DNA of 64,000 bases, from positions 62,001-126,000 of the forward strand of contig JALLLT010000051.1 of NCBI GenBank assembly GCA_025266875.1. The letters run 5' to 3'. The notes beneath the pieces are model-generated. The model worked only from the letters and a program-made list of their open reading frames with translations, searched no databases and had not been told where the DNA came from. Positions 1 to 10,679 of this stretch are shown here, in pieces. Origin of the DNA: Fennellomyces sp. T-0311 (taxonomy: Eukaryota > Mucoromycota > Mucoromycetes > Mucorales > Lichtheimiaceae). Each line of letters begins with the position of its first letter. The stretch's first letter is position 1. The position numbers and the translations under genes are program-made.

Positions 1-84
1 ACTATTTTTATAGTCATAAGTGATAACACCACTCTGCCAACTGACTATCTACAAATCACTGATCTTGAACCAGACGAATTCGAT

Positions 85-3000
85 GTGGAAAACAGTTACT
101 TCTGTACTGATCGCCAACATGTTATGCCTGGAACATCTTTTGTTGGTCGTAAAAAGCCATACAAGACCTGTTTGGATTGCCGTCTCCATTACACGCCTCG
201 CTCTACTATTTCACTTGATAGCATGACGTTTTTAGATACGCTTAACGAGGTGTATCCTATCCAGTTCAATGGCGGATTCGTATGTATTAATAAAATTTGT
301 ATCCATGTGTTTATTTATATAGATGAAATTGATAGGGCTACTCATTCGATGGCTACATCTGCATTCAACCACATATGGAGTCAGTGGAAGACCATGACTT
401 TATTGATATGATCATCGACGAGGTTCAATCCTGTGATCTCTATATCTATGTTCGTAAGAATGTAGCGGATCTAGGATTGGAATTTGATATCTCGTTCACT
501 GCATACTGTCATAGATCAAAGCAGATACAAAATCAGCTAGACCATACACAAGTCCAATGTAGAAATGTTTGGCTTATCTAGTTTGACTGCAAAGATTGTG
601 TGCATGAGACAATCAAACGGACCCTTGGATGTGTTAAGCTCAAAATCATGCATTGCGAGCATGACCGCATCAACTCGGAAAGCGATACCATCTGTGTGCC
701 GGTCTCCATGGAAATACGAGATCACATTGCCTCAAGAACAGATGGTCATACCACCGCCCCGCAACTGTTTACTGAGATCACAAGGCAATTCGTGGAGGCC
801 GATGTTACGCCAATGCAAGTGTACTACTGGTGGAATGAGTCTTTCAAGACGAACTACCGCTTAGATGAAGATCAAATGATCCACACGTTTGCTCATAGAA
901 AGATATCGTCACAACAGTTACAATGAGATATGTGTAAAGTCATCTGCTAATAACAAGCCTAGTTTTTGCTTTTTAAGCTAGAAATAGGTGTAGATAGTAT
1001 AAAGTTTCTTATCCAAGTATGAATAAATATTAGGTGTACAGTGAACCCCTGCTTTTTCCTCCCCCGATTTTTCCTCTCCCTCAGTTTTTTCCCTAGGTTA
1101 ACTATGCCATCTGCTCAAACATAGTGTTAATTTTCCCATCCTCGAAATTTTCCTGTTTGTCCCCAGCTTACTCTGAGGAAAAAAAACGGGGGATGAATAA
1201 AACTATATCTAAATGATCATAAGTATGCTTTGAAAGCGTGTATATCCCTTTATTTTCTAATAAAAATGATGTATTGTACGACTGTGTCGTATGAGCGCGC
1301 CTAAATAGATCATCATGAATGCTACGCAAGGCACCTGCTGTTGGGGCTTGTCCTGGATGATCAGTAATTTCAATCACCGTTTCGATTAGGCTTAGTTATT
1401 TCATGTAAACTCTGTGGGGAGATTGATTCTTCAATCCTAACGGTGTACCTCAAAATATGGTATCGGCCGTCATTATGACAGCATCAGTAATCTTTCATAG
1501 TACTTATTGGCACATATATCGCGCCTCGATCCAAATGATCATTCGGGAGCAACTATGTTGTGAATTAGTTTAGCAGAGACAATGTCAACCGTATTCTGTA
1601 ACTTATTATTACTGTCTTTCACCCGTATTAAACGATACCTAAAGCGAACAGTGGCAACTCTACGTGACATATTAAGCAGGGACCAAAAAAGACACAGTGT
1701 GATGTAGAAGGATCAATTGTTAACAATAAAGAGTCGCTGAGACCGTAAAATAAATCTCTGTTCTGGTTGTGTTTTCATATGCTAAACTAGTGCCTTATTT
1801 ATACTGTTGACTACGGCACATTTTTGACTGTCCTTCTAGCATCTTCTAGTTATTGAAGGTACATTTGTCATCTAGTGATGTTTCACTGAGTGTCGCTCTT
1901 CACTCTGATTGTTTCACTTTCATATTTTATCCGATTCTTCTTTTATCCGAACTTATGTTTATCCGAATTCATCTTTATGCGAATTATCATGTCAGCCACG
2001 ACACACAGTAACAAATCACTATTGCTTGTGATATGCTGTTGTGCTATATATACTGTAATACTTATAATACAACATCATTGTTTCTGGCCCAAAAAAACGT
2101 ACAGTACCTTATCAATATAGATACCCATCCATCTATCGCTATAGCAACAGACATGTAAACCAATATACACATATGAAGAAGTGAACAGTGCTTAGACGAC
2201 TACTGATATCTAGCACATACCACTTTGTGTAACCCCCGTTATTTCCTCACCCCTGCTTTTTCCGCACTTTTGGGTGTTCCATCCACGTAGGAAAAAAGCG
2301 GAGGTTCACTGTACTGGAAACATGATGATCATGCCATTGCTCTTGGGCTTACTAAACCTTTTTTTGCACCGTTGGTCGAATGTGAATATGTCACAGAGTA
2401 CTTTATTGACTCGACATTCAAAACCAACCATGCTGACTGTGAGCTATTTTCCATCATTGCAAATGCTGGTGGTGTGGGCTTTCCAATCGCGTACATGGTT
2501 TACACATCATTCAACGAAACACCACCGCTTACAAAGACAAACACTCTTAAAGAGTTCTTCAGCATCTTGCAAGACTTTGGCTTTCAACCTGTGTTTATGT
2601 TCTCGAATAAAGACAAGACCCAGCTAAATGCAATTGAAGGTGTCTTTACTGATGCATATGTACGTCTCTGCCTTTGGCATATCCAGCATCAGGTTCAGCG
2701 CAAATTGATGCAAAGAAGTCCGGCCAACCCCCCTTCTTACCACTGGACCATAGCCCATCGTGATTTCCCCGTCGTTGGTGATGGCTTTACACCATCTATT
2801 GGTGGCTGTGGTGGAAATGCAGTTATGGCCAACCAGGGGCACCGTTTAGCTATTGAAGCTTTTATGGCCAAGCATTATAATATGCACACATTGATCCTAC
2901 ATGGTAAGCTCTTTATGAAACATACACAGTCAATTCAGGGCTTGTTATTATTTTATCATGCTCAAATAGTATGACGTATTTCCTTAATGTAGGTTCTCAG

Positions 3001-4216
3001 CGACTCGACGCCGCTGCTATATACCAGTATGCTGGCAGGGAGATTTATGACTATTGTTGCGATAATAACTTGATCGACGTATGGGTCTACCTATACACCA
3101 ATTGGTATAAAGGGAAAGTATGGCATCAATGGGCGCGTAGTATTGTACCAGATTTTATCCCAGCTGGACGAACTACGATGCTCGTTGAAGCTCATTGGAG
3201 TGCTTTAAAGCGCAACTACTTGGCCAGACTTCCTCGCTCTCACTTGGATATGCTTCTTTACGTCATTTTGGATAAGCATGTTCCCATGTTAGTCAAAAAG
3301 TTCAACCAACTGATGGTTCGCCTCTGTATTCCCACCCAATAGCACTATGATTTTGTTAGCAACTGGAACGAATTATATGGACAAGGAAGAATGGCAGGAG
3401 GGATGAGCATCAACTTTCGCGACGACTACTGAACGTCAGTTGAAACATGGACCTGCGGCTATCCATATTTTGTGCGCAATCACTTCCTACTTTGTAAGCA
3501 CCTTGTGGTTAACAATAGAGATGAAAATGAGGAACCATATAGGTTTATTTCGGCCAGCCAGTACTTTGTTATTCGGCAAATCAGAGCACTATACGTATGG
3601 TTAAAACGGGTAAAGAAGATATGGATATGACATCGATTGTACATACATATTAATGACATCGCCTGTTTTTCGATATCAGAGAAATGTGAATTTTTTCAAA
3701 GATATGATGATATCTGAGGATGCACCCTGCCCGCCTGTGCTTAGAGCCACTGTCCCCTCAACTACTGCCAGCCCAACGTTCACCATTGCCGCGCCTGCTC
3801 CTACTGCTACTACCGCATCGACTGACATTATAATAAACAGTTCAGATGATGAAGAGCAACAGGACGACAATAGTCTGGCAAGCACTACCAATGATGCAAC
3901 TCCACCAGTACTGGACAATAGAAACGATATCCTTCCGGATTTGGAACGCGAACGTTTGCAATTGGAATTGCAAATGCAAGCACAACGGCAACGTCAACGC
4001 CAACTCATCCAGCAACTTGAAGAAACAAAGGAGTTGTTTAACGCATCCACCACTGCTTATCAGCCCTATGTTGCTGAGGAACAATATCATCGTTTTCAAC
4101 AAACACGAGACAATAATAGAGTTGATGCATATCTTTCAGACGTTATTCAATATCGTCGCAGGAGAACGATGCCAACAACTTACACTGAAACCAATCTAAA
4201 TACACGGCATGCATAA
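85..4216 (+). pseudogene. MULE-type transposase, copy A, broken and split by a pogo-derived insertion
   Basis: This is a Mutator-like transposase related to the copy at 4434-7484. The N-terminal part lies at about 85-925 and includes a TAG near 580. The rest resumes at 2314 after a 1.27 kb insertion. The catalytic core is at 2372-2900 and 2994-3342: FIDSTFKTN and FSNKDKTQLNAI supply the two Asp and LVEAHWSALKRN the Glu, so all three catalytic positions survive. Near 3450 the SWIM zinc finger reads WTCGYPYF...LLCKHLV, so the second Cys of the CxC pair has become Tyr. A Ser/Thr-rich then Gln/Arg-rich tail runs 3653-4216. The 5' terminus may lie outside the window. Insertion, stops and the lost zinc ligand make this a dead copy. 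The family assignment is secure; exact exon joins are not. Confidence 0.8.
1039..2311. mobile_element. Non-autonomous pogo/Tigger-derived element
   Basis: This 1,273-bp segment starts CAGTGAACCCCTGC and ends with the inverted counterpart GGAGGTTCACTG. It is flanked on both sides by TA (1037-1038 and 2312-2313). The same termini bound the autonomous pogo element at 15395-22020, and both share subterminal C-rich/T-rich blocks such as GCTTTTTCC. No transposase is encoded inside, so it was presumably mobilised by a pogo transposase. It sits inside MULE copy A, between its N-terminal and catalytic parts, and is therefore younger than that copy. Confidence 0.75.
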
Positions 4217-4333
4217 AATTCTTATATGCCTGACTATCAAATCCACTATAGATTTCCTATTTTCTTTATCACTTTTATCTTACCATATCCACCTTTTTCT
4301 CTTTGTACAACATATAATAACGCACATCTACCA

Positions 4334-7300
4334 GTTTCAGCATTTTCACGGATCAGCCACCCTACAATTCATTCACCGAGAGGGTAATAATGTTATTTTT
4401 TCGGGAATAAGCCACTTCTTCATCCTCTTTACCATGGAAATTTTACGATACTGCTCCAATTGCAAATGCAATCGCTCCGTCGACCTCTTTACTGGAAAAG
4501 CAGATAGCTATAAGACGTGCTTGGTGTGCCGCCAGAGACAGAGCAACGTGGGACGTCCTATGTCCGACTTTGCCCTGACCCTGGACGAAGTAATTGAAGG
4601 ACTTCCAGCACGTACTGAAGGTGGATTATTGAATGAAAGGTTGCTTTCAAAATAAAGTACTAATTAAAGCCAATGAATTTGTTAGAGGGGGAACCCTACG
4701 TGTTTGAAGCTGATGTTCGTATCGAGGGACCAATGTTGGAGCTTACCGAGGATCGTGCGTTGCTTCAGTACATTGTCAGTCGCATTGAAGCACGTGTCGG
4801 CCACAAATACTACTTCAGGTTTCTCGGCGATACACGGTTGCGTCATGCTGTCGCGTTCCAGTGCGTATGTTGTCAAAATACCAGTACGCAGCGTCAGGTA
4901 CCAGACGAGGATCGCGCTCGCCTGCATTCTCGGATGACGACATACGATTGCAATGGGAAGATTATTGGTTATATTGATCAACGCAATCAATATGTTTACG
5001 TTTTGATCAAACATAACTTCATCCACCCTCCTCCTGCACCCCTGGAACACGTTCGGGTGGAAATACCAAGAGAAGTGCAGCAGTTTGTTGTGGATAATGC
5101 GGAGAACGATACACCTCAGCGACTGTATCGCCGCATGGTGCGCGAGTTTCCTGCTGCAGGTGGAACAGTAACCCAGTCGCAGGTAAGTTCAATGGCTCAG
5201 CGAAGATATTGGTACGTTGACATATTGATAGATCTATGCGCTGTGGTCTCGAACAACACGGCATCGGCACCAATTGCATCCCAATCAACTTACATCTGCA
5301 ATTATGCATATTGATAGTGGAATCAATGGAATTCGAAAGGTACGTAGAAGACAACCATGTGTGCATAACGGTAGCTATATACGCGATGATCACTATGCTA
5401 CACTAATGGAAGAGACAATATATAGTATATATATTTACAATGAATAAAAATAAACAGATTTTACATTTTTCTGCTGATGGTTTTACTGGTGTTGGATTCG
5501 TCACGGAACTATTCAATGTGGCGGCAGGTCCTATTACATATGCGACCGAGTTTCATGTCGATTCGACATATAAAACGAATCGAATGGGGTATGAGCTTTT
5601 TGGTGTCGTTGCAAACTTCAATGGGTGTGGCTTCCCAATTGCATATATGCTTTTGGGAGCCAGTAATGCGCGCGTATCAGATGCAGTGAGAAGACCTTCT
5701 AGAATGGATTTTATCTATAGATTCTTCCGGGGTCTTCACAACAATGGTTTACGACCAAAGTTTGTGTTTTCGGATAAAGATCAAGGCCAGATCAACGCCA
5801 TTGAGAGAGTCTTTGGTCGTAGATCACTGCGCCTGTGCCTATGGCATATTGATCATGCCGTTAAGTTGCGACTGAATGAGAATAAGATCAGAGATCCTCA
5901 TTATGATGTTTACGCTGCGCGTCGCGAATTCCCTTTTGTTTCGACCCAGTTTGTTCCATATGAAGATCGTAGTGGAAAGCTCTGCCCAGATGCGTCCATG
6001 AGAGAGCAGATCCTGTCTATGATACGGGAACATTATCATCTGCATCCACGTATCCCTGTTCCAGGTGGTACGTTATAAGTGTGGTTTATGTAGATATAAG
6101 ACGTGTTGCTGATATCGAGATTAGTTGGCTATCGTCAGGCCAGCGTCATATGGCAGCAGTGTGGCCGCGAGATGTACGACTATTGCGTTCGGAACGACCT
6201 TCCTGACGTATGGGTTTATATGTACAACCGTTGGTACCAGGCGCTATGGTGGAATCGATGGGCTCGCAGCTCTCGTGAAGATGACATCCCGATGGCCAAG
6301 ACAACGATGATGATCGAGGCACAGTGGAGGGTGCTGAAAAGGGATTTTCTCCTTAACCTTCCTCGGCCAAGACTCGATATGCTGGTATATATAATCACGA
6401 ATCAGCAGCTTCCGCTCATAAGAGCAAAGTTTGAGCTGAAGATTATAAATCGACGCCAGGCATTGCAATGGGAGATGAAGTTTGCGAAGTCGTGGCAGGT
6501 TCACACCGAAACACTTCGAGACGTCGGTGAACGTGACGATGCAGATGAGGTATACATGCCATCTTTGGCACAATGGACATGTGGTTGCCCATCATTTGCT
6601 GCCAGCAAATTTATGCTGTGTAAGCACTTGGTTAGCCGGTACAATGAGCATAGACGATCAACAGCACTCTTTGCTGCTCGTCAGGTTTACATTCATCGTG
6701 CTCATACTATACCTTATGTGCAAATTAAGCCTGTACGTTTGCAATATGGACGCTTACATTATTTGTGTTGTTCTGATTATAGCTCATATATATATAGAGT
6801 AATCAGTATCCCTTTCGGTTGATTGCACTTCCCCCGCCCTGGCAACCCCGTAACCAGCATTCCGATCAGCGCCCTAGAAATCTACCAGTTACAGACGTTG
6901 TGGATATCTTTATCCAGGAAGGTATGTTAACTGGATGCAATATCATTATGGAGGTAGAGCGCTTCAGTGCTAAGATCACCGCTTCAACCCAACCTCTAGA
7001 TCCATCAATCAATCAGCCTGCGTTAGAAAATGACCTTGCTGATGAGGATGAAGATGATGACCAGCTCTTGCTAGTGGACTACGGGGATGACGAGAATTCG
7101 GACGATGATGAAGAAACCGAAGTAGTTGACGATAATGACGGTGAAGTCATTGTTATTGATGACGATGACGAGGAACCAGCTGTTGCAGCTGAAGATGACT
7201 TGTTTACCCGTATGGGAAACGCTGAAGAGAGTCTACTCCAGTCGTACCAGCAGTATCAGCGAGCACTTCAAGAACTGCAAGGCTCGCTACGTCAACTCCA

Positions 7301-7890
7301 GCAGGATCAGGAAGCATATAGAAATATGCTACCCCCTAACCAGCGACAAGTGTTCGACAATGCGTTTCAAAGCAACAACACCGATCGATACTTGAGAGTA
7401 ATCCATCAGCATCGCAATGTACGAAGACGTCAAAACACAACGCGCAACGGCTACCATCCATATACTCGCTATTATCCAGCGTAAATGCACTTTTTATTAC
7501 ACATTTCTCTTTCTCTTTTTGTTTCTCTTTTTTCCTTCTTAATTATATATAGACTTTATAGACGTTATCGTGCATCAAATATTTTTTATCTTCAACTAGA
7601 CTTTTATACACTTCATCGCAACATATAGCACATATATTATATGACAAGCCTTATTAGAATGGAGGTAATGTGTTGATGACTATCATATAAAAAGATACCG
7701 CACACCAGTTTTAAGGTAAGTTTAACAAACAGGCAGCATGCATAAAGCCATTCGTCTATAAAGTCTTCATCAAGTCCTGACTGCGGAGTTCTCCTATGTA
7801 TCCGTGAGCCATCCTTAAACCAGCCACACTCAGCATTTTCACTTATCGGAATACGAAACTGGGGATGCTGATCCGTGAAAATTCTGAAAC
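4334..7890 (+). mobile_element. MULE element, copy B, with terminal inverted repeats
   Basis: Left end 4334-4362 begins GTTTCAGCATTTTCACGG and right end 7861-7890 is its inverted match, GTTTCAGAATTTTCACGG on the minus strand. The shared stretch is about 25-30 bp with few mismatches. The single transposase gene at 4434-7484 lies between them. No convincing 8-10 bp target-site duplication is visible, so the true ends may extend a few bases further; similarity continues into CTAC just outside. A second CAGCATTTTCAC copy lies just inside the right end. Confidence 0.6.
4434..7484 (+). CDS. MULE-type transposase with SWIM zinc finger, copy B (spliced)
   Basis: This Mutator-like DDE transposase would cut and paste its element. 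Reading ATG 4434 onward, an N-terminal Cys-rich module (YCSNCKCN...CLVCRQR) precedes a helix-rich linker. The core follows at about 5457-6450: FHVDSTYKTN (Asp), FSDKDQGQINAI (Asp), LCLWHIDH and MMIEAQWRVLKRD (Glu). A SWIM finger WTCGCPSFAASKFMLCKHLV lies at about 6577-6636 with all ligands present. The tail is strongly acidic, then Gln-rich, ending at TAA 7484. Likely introns are 4642-4687, 5182-5235, 5340-5456, about 6070-6130, about 6685-6800 and one near 6921. No internal stop is needed with these joins, so this copy may be intact. It lies in the same orientation as copy A, 217 bp downstream. Confidence 0.8.
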
Positions 7891-7922
7891 GCGTAGGGTT
7901 TGTCACTATATATGCTACGTAA

Positions 7923-8388
7923 ACTCATAACGTTTCTCCAAAAGAAAAAGAAGCAGGAAGTGCTGCCAACGTTCCGGTGTCCTCTGCTCCGCTCCTCGCG
8001 CCTATTTCTTCAGCAGCGTCTGCCCTGGTTTCTGTTTCCGTTTCCCAGGGCCAAAGAAGTTACATGGCGAAAAAACGGGACCTTGAGAACAAGATTCTTG
8101 CGAGGTTGACTGGCCTGTACAGTAAGTGCTTTTAAGATGGACTAGACAATTACTTACTATGATATAGACGCGCTTGATCAAAGCCAGGCTCCTCGCAAGA
8201 AATTCCCTTGGAATCTTGTTCACCAAGGGAAGGTCAAGCTTGAAGGTTGGCCCGAAGGTGTTCCCAAAATGACTCCTTCGGCTTGGCCAGCACCTTCGGT
8301 AGAGTATGGTGACCTTCGCCAGAAGATTTTTGCGTTGCTTGAAAGCAATCAGATTGTGATTACTTCTTGTGAAGATTCACAAGAATAA
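7923..8388 (+). pseudogene. 5'-truncated fragment of a fungal transposon-associated protein
   Basis: An open frame from 7923 (after a stop) runs to 8121. A 46-bp intron with GTAAGT and ATAG borders (8122-8167) and a second exon to TAA 8388 follow. The first part is Ala/Ser/Val-rich, then MAKKRDLENKILARL. The second exon contains KKFPWNLVHQGKVKLEGWP followed by EGVPKM. The FPW...WPEGVP pattern resembles a short domain found beside transposases in fungal genomes; I infer this from the motif only. No start codon is present before 8063, so the 5' end is missing. Function unknown. Confidence 0.4.
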
Positions 8389-9071
8389 GTAAGATATTTC
8401 ATAAGATCTTTTATCTAGCTTTGCTAATCGATTGACAGAACAAGCAACATTTTTTGCAAATCATTTTAGTATGCGTTTCTCAATCAAATTTGAAGTTACA
8501 GGATGCACATGCTTTCCCATGGTTAGCGAGTACAAGTTATGATGGAGTATACGTGTTGGATTACTTGATACTGCTGTTATACTATCTTACTGAACTCCTG
8601 GTATTAATTACATTAGCTCTCGATATATAAACGAACAGTCGTAATCAGGGCTAAGTATAAAGAAGGTAGTTATGTGAAAATCTGAACTGTTTCTTGGGAT
8701 ATGCTCTCGGGATATTATGCATATCATCTCAAAATATTTGTATACGATTGTTTACACATGGACACGGGTTTAACAACTATATGGGACGATCACTTCAGCT
8801 CTTTTTCACCACAGCACCATATTTATTTTAGGAATATAAGAGTGTAGTACGCTAATGCAGTCTATAAAAGTACATCATCCTGTACTTATATGGCATTGAA
8901 TTAAAGCGTTTTATCATGTTCATCCACCTTCATTACAAAATACAACTGGTAATAAAAGGATGCGTACAAGTTGTTGCTGTTAAGTACAGTGCGATACTGT
9001 GTGGCTACCTCATCAAGTAGACGTATCTTGTTTTTGTAAATGCGTAGTGCGCGCGTATTATCCATCTTGGC
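8389..9071. other. AT-rich non-coding spacer
   Basis: No open frame with recognisable content and no clear terminal repeats were seen. The sequence is AT-rich and separates the truncated fragment from the 359-bp repeat. Confidence 0.5.
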
Positions 9072-9430
9072 CTCCAGAGATGGTGCGCCAAAAAAATTTT
9101 GCGGGCTATGAGCGTTCAGTATGTTGTCAAGGGGCCCTCCCACAGTAGATAGATACCACCCGATATGTTGTACGATTTTTTTTCGTCGAGCTGAAAGAGG
9201 TTGTGTAAAAAGGTCAAAAACGGTCGAAAATCAACAAAATCGCCAGTGTATAGCCTTGCCTTTTGGCCATTTTTTGGTCAAAATAGACCCAAGATTTTTG
9301 GGTCATCGTTTCCCACTTTTAGGCACATGTATGTAGCGGACGATGAGGCGAGTATAACGATACCAATCTTACTTCATATACTAGTTATTATCATCCTCAA
9401 AAGCTCGCCTTTGTTCCTGGTTTTTTTTAT
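9072..9430 (+). repeat. 359-bp dispersed repeat, copy 1 (inverted partner at 25110-25467)
   Basis: It starts CTCCAGAGATGGTGCGCC and ends near CCTTTGTTCCTGG. The reverse complement recurs at 25110-25467 with only about three differences noticed, for example C/G near 9158 and T/G near 9206. A frame across it reads VADDEASITIPILLHIL in both copies. The sequence is not otherwise protein-like, so I treat it as a non-coding repeat. Its family is not recognised. Confidence 0.75.
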
Positions 9431-10104
9431 CAAATCCCCAAGTCCCTCCGCGTCCCACCTTAGTCCCAAAAATTTTAAACTTCCGAGGGACTTCCACATT
9501 TTTTAAGCCAATTATTTTGGCGAAACAGCAAAATAACTGACTTATTTTTGGTCAAAGTCCCTCCCTAGTCCCGAGCTTTTCGTAAAGCACTTCTCAACGT
9601 GTTTATTCTTTTAACGTTGCCATAAGAGAGTGAATTTTGCAATTCACTTCATCAAGATCTCCATGTGAATGGGAATCAGCGACATTCCCTTAGTTCTGTA
9701 TAGGAAGAAACAAGCCGTTTTTTGCATTCTAAGCTGTATTATGCGCGTATGTTACACTTGACAACATATTTTTTCAGGTTACATATTCAAGATGCAACAA
9801 TGGAAGTAACAACACTAAAGAGGTGCATGGATTCCATATCATGACGGATTGTGGGGATAGATAAGCATTCAAGTATGTTTGCTATAGAATGAAACAGTTA
9901 ATGTCATACATTACTATAGTGTTTATTCTACTGTTTAAAACAGTGATATTCAAACAACATTGAAGAGTAAACGGTGCTTTATCTGGTAGCGATGTATATT
10001 TAAGTACTGACAGGGATGATATGGACGAAAAGAAGAAAATATAGAATATACGTATTTAAGAAGTAAATGAGCAAGAAACAAAGAGGCAATGGGAGAGGCA
10101 TGTA
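9431..10104. other. Non-coding stretch with AGTCCCTC motifs
   Basis: Between 9436 and 9590 the motif AAGTCCCTCC occurs twice directly and once inverted (GAGGGACTT), with neighbouring AGTCCC copies. This resembles the remnant of a small inverted-repeat element. The rest, up to the end of the Crypton gene, is AT-rich and featureless. Confidence 0.35.
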
Positions 10105-10600
10105 CTATCTAAAAAATTCGGCAAGAGTTGCTTTGCTATAAGCTATGCTGTTAAGAGATCTATTTTTCTGCGAAAGTCTTCTCGCCTCAAGTATCGCCAG
10201 AGCGGCTTGATCATTGATACCATTCCGTTTGGCAAAATCCTGGATACCAGCTATAAGATTTCCTCTGTGTTGAACCCATTTCTTCTCCCCTTCGTCAAGA
10301 AGACCATACTTGTCCAACCGCCACTTGTAACCCCAATCACGTTCCAAATCGCCAAACGCAACAAATTGAGGATGGATACCGACAAACCATTCCTTCCAGA
10401 GCATATCAAAGGTTACGGTATTCCTTGACATTCGAAAACCAGTTGGTGGCCCACCTGGTTCCGAGGCTCGCGAGGAAGAGTGTGGTAATGCAGGCTCAGA
10501 AGGAGGCAAGGATGTTGCGGATATAGGTGCAGTTGGTGGAAGTGGAGGAAGATATGGCAGCGAAACAGTCGCTGAAGTCAGTGGTGATGCTTCTGCTGCC

Positions 10601-10679
<79 letters not shown>

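Noticed and set aside
9121..9506. Two open frames conserved between the 359-bp repeats
   Set aside because: Conservation is explained by near-identical DNA of two recent repeat copies; the translations run off the repeat into unrelated sequence.
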